Program-made: the position numbers and the translations under genes | DNA from: Sandaracinaceae bacterium | GTDB taxonomy: Bacteria; Myxococcota_A; Polyangia; Polyangiales; JAFGIB01 | Assembly (NCBI GenBank): GCA_017881055.1 | Contig: JADGRF010000176.1 | Coordinates: forward strand, 1-48,004 | DNA length: 48,004 bases | Reading direction: 5' to 3' | Shown: piece by piece, positions 40,673 through 48,004 of the stretch | Numbering within the stretch: the first letter of the stretch is position 1 | Layout of the letters: every line of letters starts with the position of its first letter | Notes under the pieces: generated by a model | The model's database searches: none | Seen by the model: the letters and a program-made list of their open reading frames with translations, nothing else | What the model was told of the DNA's origin: nothing

Positions 40673-43375
40673 GTGCCAAGGGCGATCACGCAATCGGATT
40701 CAGGCGCAGGCAAGGCGGGCACCTCCTCGCCCGGCTCGCGCGCGCGCCGAGCCCTTCACGCCCGCGGTCGCCTGCTCGCCGCACTGTTCGCCGCGATTGC
40801 ACTGCTCGCCATCTGGCGCAGCTCGTTCGGCGTGGCGCGCGCGGGCAGCATCGAGCGCTCGCTTGCGCTGCACTTGCATCGTCGCGGCCTCGAGGCCGAT
40901 CCAAAACAGATCCTCTGGCTCGCACCCACGCCGGATCTGTTCGGCGAGCGCCCCGCCATCTTCGTCGCGCACGCCGGTCAAGAGCTGCACGATGTGTACT
41001 TCGCGCAGGTGCGCGTCGTGGGCAGCGCCGTGCTCGACGCCCGCTCGCTCACCAACATCACGCGTACCTCGAGCGCGGACGAGGACCAGATCGCTGCGGT
41101 CGGCCCGTTCGTCGCCTATCCCGCCCGCGTCGGCGCCGTCTACGACGCGCTGGTCGTGCTCGACACGCGCGGCGAGCCCGCAGCGCTCACGGCACACTGG
41201 CCCTGGTTCGCGAGGCTGCAAAACGCGATCACGAACCTGCAGGACAGCGGCCGCATGCAGGCCTTCGGCATCCGCCGCTACAACTTCAGCGATGCGCCCG
41301 ACACATTGCAGCTCACGACCGAAGGCGCGCGTTTCTCCGTGTCCCTGGCAGGTCGTCGCATTCTGATCAGCCCGTGGCACGACGCGCCCGTGCAAGGCGC
41401 CGAGGCCGTCGAGCTCGAGCGCGGCGAAAAAGGCAAGCCCGGGCTGATCACCTGGGTCGTCGATACGGCGCGGCGCGTCCCGTGGATCGGTCGCGGTCCG
41501 GTCGAGTGGCTCGAACACAAGGTGTTCGGTCTCACGGACAAGGCCAATCGCGCCTACCACGAAGTCGTGACGACCGACACCGCCGCCGAGGTGAAGGAAG
41601 CGCTTGCGGTGCCGGATGCGCCGGTGGTCAGTACGCCCGCCGCGCAGCTGTCAGCTGAACACCACGAAGAAGTGCTTGCGGGCTGGCCTCCCGCGCCGAT
41701 CCAGCCCGTCTTGCCCGGCAAGGTGCGCGGCGAGGGTGCCTGGCTGCCCGTCGCGGACGGCTTCGCGCCGGAGCCGGTGAACGGCAAGCCGCTCTTCTAC
41801 CAGACCTTCCTGCGCGTCGATCCCGAGCGTGCCTTCACACGCGTCTACATCACGGTCTGGGATTCACGTCAGGTGCAACTCGGTATCGTGATGGGCACGA
41901 AGGAGCCCGAGAGCGCCACCGGCGAGACCGGCGACGGCGAGATCCCGCGCGATCCCTTCGTGGCCTCGCACCTCGTGGCGGCCTTCAACGGCGGCTTCCA
42001 AGCCATGCACGGCGAGTTCGGCATGATGGCCGAGCGTCGCGTGTATCTGCCCCCGAAGCCGTATGCTGCAACGGTCGCCGTCTTCGAAGATGGTCGCGTC
42101 GGCATGGGCTCGTGGCCGGGCCCCGGCCGCCGTGCCTGGGACGAAGAGCTTGCCAATTCGCAGATCCCCACGAACATGATCGCGATGCGCCAGAACCTCA
42201 CCAGCGTGGTCGAGGGCCGCGAGTACAACCCATGGCAGCGCTGGTGGTGGGGCGCGGCACCCGAGTGGGCCGACGAACAGACCTACATTCCGCGCTCTGG
42301 TCTCTGCCTCACGAGCGATGGCGTCCTCGCGTACTTCTGGGGCGAGTCCATGGGTCCCGAGGAGCTAGGCAAAGCGATGCTCGCCGCCCGCTGCGAACGT
42401 GGTCTTCATCTCGACATGAACGGCAAGCACACGGGCTTCGAGTTCTATCGGGGCTTCGCGCCCGGTGTGGCGATGCCGCCCGTCGGTCACGCGCTCACCG
42501 ACAGCGAGTACTCGGGCACTGATATCGATCTTCGCGGCTATCACTATCGCGCGCGCTTGGCGGTCAAGAGCATGACGCCGCAGCGCTTCCCGCGTTATCT
42601 CGAACGCGATCCGCGCGACTTCTTCTACCTCACCCGCAAGCCGCTGTTGCCTGGCGCAGACGTCACGCTCGCAGGTCAGCGCGTCGCGTTCGAAACCGAC
42701 GGCATGCCGGACGCCGGGTTTCCCCATGCGCTCGCGCGAGCGACGGTTTCCGGCGCCAACGCCGCCACACTCACCCGGATCGACGTCACGCGTGCCGTGC
42801 CAGCACCGTTCGCCGACACGAGCGCAACGCGTGTGCTCGCGACGCTCACGAGCGCCGCGCGCGCTCCTTCCGGCGGATCCCCCGAGGTTGCCCTCCAAGC
42901 TGGCTTCCAACACGGCCGCCTGCGTATGCGCGTGGGACCTGTTCCGCAAGGAGCCGACGTGTTGCTGCGCGGCCCGCTGATCTCTGCGACCACGCTGCCG
43001 CCCGAGGCCCGCGTGGGTCTCGGCGTCGACGCCGACGGCTTTCTGATCGTTGCCGAGGCTGGCAGCGCCGAAGGCCTGCGCGCCGCGCTTTTGGCTGCGG
43101 GCGTCGAGAGTGCGATCGCGCTGGCTGCCGGGCAGCTGACGCTGGAGCCCCTTTCAGCCGCGGATGCCGGCGTCCCCGGCACCGTTCAGGGTACGCCCCC
43201 CTCCGAGGGCCCCGGGCGCATCACCTTCCTGGCTGAGACTCGGCCGGCCGCGGACGTTCTTTTCCGCGACGTAAAGCCCATGCCGTATCGGCGCTGGGGC
43301 TGGCTCCAGGACCAGCGGGTACGCTACTTCCCCTCGCATCCGGCGCGCTTTCCAACGCCGGAAGCGGTACGCTAA
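40673..43375 (+). CDS. Large exported protein with phosphodiester glycosidase (NAGPA/DUF2233) domain
   Basis: Protein of 900 residues. I use GTG 40673, with AGGGGTGAG upstream; the open frame runs further up only over the HEAT gene on the other strand. One hydrophobic segment near the start (GRLLAALFAAIALLAIW) is a signal anchor. The N-terminal 350 residues are unassigned. The NAGPA-like domain (about 370-620) shows AFNGGFQAMHGEFGMM, YIPRSGLCLTSDGVLAYFWG and RGLHLDMNGKHTGFEFYRG, matching the phosphodiester glycosidase family related to the uncovering enzyme that cuts GlcNAc-phosphodiesters. The C-terminal 250 residues are a further unassigned region. It may act on cell-surface or teichoic-type glycans; that is inference. 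Confidence 0.85.
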   Translation: MPRAITQSDSGAGKAGTSSPGSRARRALHARGRLLAALFAAIALLAIWRSSFGVARAGSIERSLALHLHRRGLEADPKQILWLAPTPDLFGERPAIFVAHAGQELHDVYFAQVRVVGSAVLDARSLTNITRTSSADEDQIAAVGPFVAYPARVGAVYDALVVLDTRGEPAALTAHWPWFARLQNAITNLQDSGRMQAFGIRRYNFSDAPDTLQLTTEGARFSVSLAGRRILISPWHDAPVQGAEAVELERGEKGKPGLITWVVDTARRVPWIGRGPVEWLEHKVFGLTDKANRAYHEVVTTDTAAEVKEALAVPDAPVVSTPAAQLSAEHHEEVLAGWPPAPIQPVLPGKVRGEGAWLPVADGFAPEPVNGKPLFYQTFLRVDPERAFTRVYITVWDSRQVQLGIVMGTKEPESATGETGDGEIPRDPFVASHLVAAFNGGFQAMHGEFGMMAERRVYLPPKPYAATVAVFEDGRVGMGSWPGPGRRAWDEELANSQIPTNMIAMRQNLTSVVEGREYNPWQRWWWGAAPEWADEQTYIPRSGLCLTSDGVLAYFWGESMGPEELGKAMLAARCERGLHLDMNGKHTGFEFYRGFAPGVAMPPVGHALTDSEYSGTDIDLRGYHYRARLAVKSMTPQRFPRYLERDPRDFFYLTRKPLLPGADVTLAGQRVAFETDGMPDAGFPHALARATVSGANAATLTRIDVTRAVPAPFADTSATRVLATLTSAARAPSGGSPEVALQAGFQHGRLRMRVGPVPQGADVLLRGPLISATTLPPEARVGLGVDADGFLIVAEAGSAEGLRAALLAAGVESAIALAAGQLTLEPLSAADAGVPGTVQGTPPSEGPGRITFLAETRPAADVLFRDVKPMPYRRWGWLQDQRVRYFPSHPARFPTPEAVR

Positions 43376-43427
43376 CGCCGGCCGGCTTCCGCCCGCGGCG
43401 ATATCGCGCTGCCGCATACGCATCAGC

Positions 43428-43457
43428 TTGACCAAATTCGGCCTGATCCCGTACCTT
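43428..43457 (+). promoter_or_regulatory. Sigma70-type promoter for the PEGA kinase gene
   Basis: TTGACC (43428-43433) and TACCTT (43452-43457) are separated by 18 bases in the 176-base spacer between the glycosidase-like gene and the kinase. The -35 matches the consensus at five of six positions, the -10 only moderately. The leader to TTG 43552 would be about 87 bases and contains a small hairpin, CAGAAG-N4-CTTCTG, near 43505. Confidence 0.4.
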
Positions 43458-43551
43458 TAGGAGCTCAGAGGTCGAGGGCGCGCCTACGGCCTTGTACATA
43501 CCCCAGAAGCAGCCTTCTGCTCTCCGGGGAGCCAGGTCTCGCGAGGGCCGA

Positions 43552-46116
<2,565 letters not shown>

Positions 46117-46127
46117 CGGTCGTGCTC

Positions 46128-46151
46128 ATGGTATCTGCCATGGCATCTGCC
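46128..46151. repeat. Tandem 12-base repeat in convergent spacer
   Basis: ATGGTATCTGCC (46128-46139) is followed directly by ATGGCATCTGCC (46140-46151), differing at one base. It lies in the 58-base gap between the convergent kinase and prepilin-like genes. No function is evident. Confidence 0.7.
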
Positions 46152-46174
46152 AGCGCGCGACTCATCGCGTGACC

Positions 46175-46804
46175 TCACTCGACGCGGTCCACCACATGCA
46201 GCACAGGGTCGGGTACGAGCTCGCCCGGTGTGGTGATCCGCGCGGTGCGCTCGAACTCCGAGTACACGCCGTCACCGTCGAGGTCGCCTTCGGCGCGCAA
46301 GAGCAGGCTCGGCACCGGCGCCGGACTCGGAATGCGACAGCCGGCGATTGCCGGCAAGTAGCTGTAGCTGAAGCGAATCGGCTCTTCGGTCGTGAATCCG
46401 AGGGCGCGCCACGTCGCAACGCCCGGCGTCGTGTCGGCTTGAAAGTCCAGAGACACGGCCTTGGGCGAGGGCTTGGCGGGTGCTGGACCGGCAGGATCGG
46501 GCAAGCAGAAGACGTGCGCGGGCGTGGTCGCTGGCGTGTGGTTCGCGGGCGAGGGCGGTGTTGCTGCCTCGGCCTTGGCGATCATCGAGACCGCAGGCGG
46601 GGTGCGCTCGGTCGCGTAGTAGACCGCGCTCTCGCGATACAGGGTCTCGAGCATCGACGACGCCTCGGCCACTTTGCTCGTCTGCACGGTGCGCACGAAG
46701 GTCGGTACCGCGATCGCGAGCAGGACGCCCACCAAGGACACGATCAACGCAGTCTCGACCAGCGTCAGGCCGGTTCGTGTGCGCGAGCGTCGAGGAGCGT
46801 GCAT
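46175..46804 (-). CDS. Type IV prepilin-like protein
   Basis: Protein of 209 residues, ATG 46804; the longer open frame upstream overlaps the TPR gene and is a shadow. The leader MHAPRRSRTRTG is followed by LTLVETALIVSLVGVLLAIA: a prepilin peptidase site after Gly12, Glu at +5 and the hydrophobic helix typical of pilins and pseudopilins. The rest is a Pro/Ala-rich middle (about 75-110) and a beta-rich end with single Cys residues (HVFCLPDPAG, AIAGCRIPSP). It could be a minor pilin or a type II secretion pseudopilin. It lies just downstream of a TPR gene and a major-pilin-like gene on the same strand. Confidence 0.88.
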   Translation of the reverse strand: MHAPRRSRTRTGLTLVETALIVSLVGVLLAIAVPTFVRTVQTSKVAEASSMLETLYRESAVYYATERTPPAVSMIAKAEAATPPSPANHTPATTPAHVFCLPDPAGPAPAKPSPKAVSLDFQADTTPGVATWRALGFTTEEPIRFSYSYLPAIAGCRIPSPAPVPSLLLRAEGDLDGDGVYSEFERTARITTPGELVPDPVLHVVDRVE

Positions 46805-46878
46805 GCGGCGCAGTGTGGTCTGCAGCTGAGCCACGATCAATCGTGCAACCGGAGTCACTTCCGTCCCGCTCGGTGCCT

Positions 46879-47799
46879 TTAGTCGCTCGGTCGGAGCTCG
46901 CGCTCGGAGGCGCCGGTCGCGATGGGGTCGAAATCGCGGGCCATCAAGGCCGTCCCGTCGAAGGCGGGGCGTCCGCCGACCAATAGGAATAGCGAAGCGT
47001 CCAGGTAGGGGAACGCCTTCTTGCGTGAGGCTTCGAGCTCGGCGTCCGCGCGTCGCATCGCCTCCACATAGCTTGCCGAGCGTAACCGCGTGATGCGCAC
47101 CTCGATCTCTTGCTTGAGCGCCGGATCCTGCACGGTGGCGTAGATGTCCTGCAGATGCCGAATCGCTTGCTCGGTCTTTCCCAGCTTGTCTAGCTGACCC
47201 GCGGTCTGCAGACCAAGCCATGCAGGACCCGCTCCGCGCAGCGCGGCAAGCTCGAGGTAGGTGAGACCTTCGCGCCGGGCGCCTTCGCGCGCGGCTTGCT
47301 CCTTGAGCATCGGCGCGAGCTCGTAGCTGTACGTGGCACCCAAGTCCCATGCGAGGTCGCCGTCATCGGGGAACAAGCGCATGCCGCGCTTCAAGTAGCC
47401 GATGGCCTTGTACGCGTCCTTGCTGGTCACTTCGCCCGTGCGGTAGAGCGACACGCTCGCGACCCAGCGATAGACCTTCTTGAAGTACGGGTCGAGCGTG
47501 AGCATGGCGTCCGTGTATTGGTAGATGTTGCTCACGTTGCCGTGATGCACGATCTCCTGTCCGAAGTAGACCAGCGCTTTCATCCACACGAGATCGGCGA
47601 GTGCCTCGCGATAACCCAACGAACAGGCGCTCAAATACTCCGGCGGGGGCAAGTAGTAGAGGTCGTAGTACGTCTGCGTCGCGAGAAAATGGTCTTGGCT
47701 GCGCATGCGAAAGTGATCCGCCGCGAGCGCGAGCGGGACTACGCACGCGAGCAACAAAAGGACGTTGCGCGCGCGTTCGACCATCGTCTGCAACTTCAT
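46879..47799 (-). CDS. TPR-repeat protein beside pilin genes
   Basis: Protein of 306 residues. ATG 47799 gives a good signal sequence (MKLQTMVERARNVLLLLACV followed by VPLALAADH); GTG/ATG options upstream lie in the terminator region. The mature part is TPR-like helical repeats: REALADLVWMKALVYFGQEI, LDPYFKKVYRWVASVSLYRT, AIGYLKRGMRLFPDDGDLAW and LGKTEQAIRHLQDIYATVQD. It ends with a region rich in acidic residues. It is anchored or exported and has no catalytic motif. Position between a pilin-like gene and a prepilin-like gene suggests a role in pilus or secretion assembly, similar to PilF/Tgl-type TPR proteins, though the sequence is not clearly one of them. Confidence 0.83.
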   Translation of the reverse strand: MKLQTMVERARNVLLLLACVVPLALAADHFRMRSQDHFLATQTYYDLYYLPPPEYLSACSLGYREALADLVWMKALVYFGQEIVHHGNVSNIYQYTDAMLTLDPYFKKVYRWVASVSLYRTGEVTSKDAYKAIGYLKRGMRLFPDDGDLAWDLGATYSYELAPMLKEQAAREGARREGLTYLELAALRGAGPAWLGLQTAGQLDKLGKTEQAIRHLQDIYATVQDPALKQEIEVRITRLRSASYVEAMRRADAELEASRKKAFPYLDASLFLLVGGRPAFDGTALMARDFDPIATGASERELRPSD

Positions 47800-47821
47800 C
47801 ACGACTTGCCTCACAACGCAC

Positions 47822-47854
47822 AAAAAAAACTCCCCAGCCGCAGGGCCAGGGAGT
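47822..47854 (-). terminator. Intrinsic terminator for the truncated pilin-like gene
   Basis: On the minus strand ACTCCC-TG-GCC / GGC-TG-GGGAGT forms an 11-pair stem with two G-U wobbles and a CTGC loop, directly followed by eight T. It lies 52 bases after the stop of the partial gene at 47906-48004 and 23 bases before the TPR gene start, so it should stop most transcripts of that gene. Confidence 0.85.
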
Positions 47855-47905
47855 CTGTTCGTGTCGAGTGAGAGTCACCTTCAGGCCGCTCCCATCAGCC
47901 GAGCA

Positions 47906-48004
47906 TCACTCGATCTCGTTGTTAATGTAGAAGCCCTTGGCGTGATAGAGCGAGTTGTCGGAGTCGGTACCGGCCGCGAGCTCGAACGTGCTCAGGATCG
48001 TGTC
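47906..48004 (-). CDS. C-terminal end of a pilin-like protein (cut by the window edge)
   Basis: Only the last 32 codons are present; the frame is open to the right edge. The residues read DTILSTFELAAGTDSDNSLY then HAKGFYINNEIE and a TGA stop. The pattern of a short beta-type end with a GTDSDN turn is seen in major pilins of deltaproteobacteria, and the flanking TPR and prepilin-like genes agree, but the diagnostic N-terminal helix is outside the window. A strong intrinsic terminator follows, as expected for a highly expressed structural gene. This could also be another exported protein. Confidence 0.55.
   Translation of the reverse strand, partial: DTILSTFELAAGTDSDNSLYHAKGFYINNEIE

Overview
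This window is about 48 kb of GC-rich, densely packed bacterial chromosome. Gene content points to Myxococcota, probably the Polyangia side rather than Myxococcus itself. The indicators are an MglA-type GTPase, a Ser/Thr kinase with the HRDVSPQN catalytic loop and PEGA repeats, a DUF4388-like protein, a CFI-box exported protein, an AgmX-like C-terminal domain, many lipoproteins with alanine/proline linkers, and pilin-like genes. The assignment is inferred from families; no rRNA or other phylogenetic marker search was possible. I see 41 protein-coding genes (two cut by the window edges), no tRNA or rRNA gene, no CRISPR array and no transposase. No gap between genes exceeds about 200 bases.

Layout. 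1-7001: a sulfatase-HEAT protein (5' truncated), two coupled minus-strand genes (Cys-rich lipoprotein and PH-like membrane protein), an MglA-like GTPase with a C-terminal tail, and a large exported beta-sandwich repeat protein ending in PDZ. 7058-14101: rpmB coupled to an RluA-type pseudouridine synthase, two lipoproteins (one DsbD-alpha-like), the PrkA kinase, the NAD(P)HX repair enzyme Nnr, and an ECF sigma factor behind a sigma54-like promoter with twin upstream palindromes. 14156-16356: a rhodanese-MoeB fusion, a structured inverted-repeat spacer, and a Cache-like lipoprotein. 16392-21688: a protein-turnover island with aat, a TerB-like gene, and the overlapping chain membrane protein > clpS > clpA > isoaspartyl peptidase.

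21750-27268: an F420-type LLM oxidoreductase converging on an AT-hook/coiled-coil protein, then (minus strand, read from high coordinates) cobA-hemD fusion > hemB > ATP-grasp-like protein > AT-hook protein; this is the early tetrapyrrole pathway plus unknowns. 27373-32933: a CFI-box exported protein, a GT-C-like membrane protein, a DUF192 lipoprotein with a cyclophilin lipoprotein, and a small acidic/basic protein of unknown function. 33021-37226: a plus-strand run of GT4 glycosyltransferase, SAM methyltransferase, TPR protein with a TFIIB-like C-terminal HTH/cyclin-box segment, and DUF4388 protein with a terminal J domain. 37228-40550: a PQQ-propeller/HEAT/AgmX-like lipoprotein coupled to a HEAT-repeat protein. 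40673-48004: a phosphodiester glycosidase-like exported protein, a PEGA kinase, a prepilin-like protein, a TPR protein, and the last 32 codons of a putative major pilin with its own strong intrinsic terminator.

The best candidates for something not well described are: (1) the clpS-clpA-iaaA chain next to aat, which would join N-degron recognition, unfolding and isoaspartyl-peptide clean-up; (2) the sigma54-like promoter with two TGCCA-N3-TGGCA palindromes ahead of an ECF sigma gene; (3) the 98-bp nested inverted repeat after moeB; and (4) the bacterial TPR protein with a TFIIB-like C terminus.
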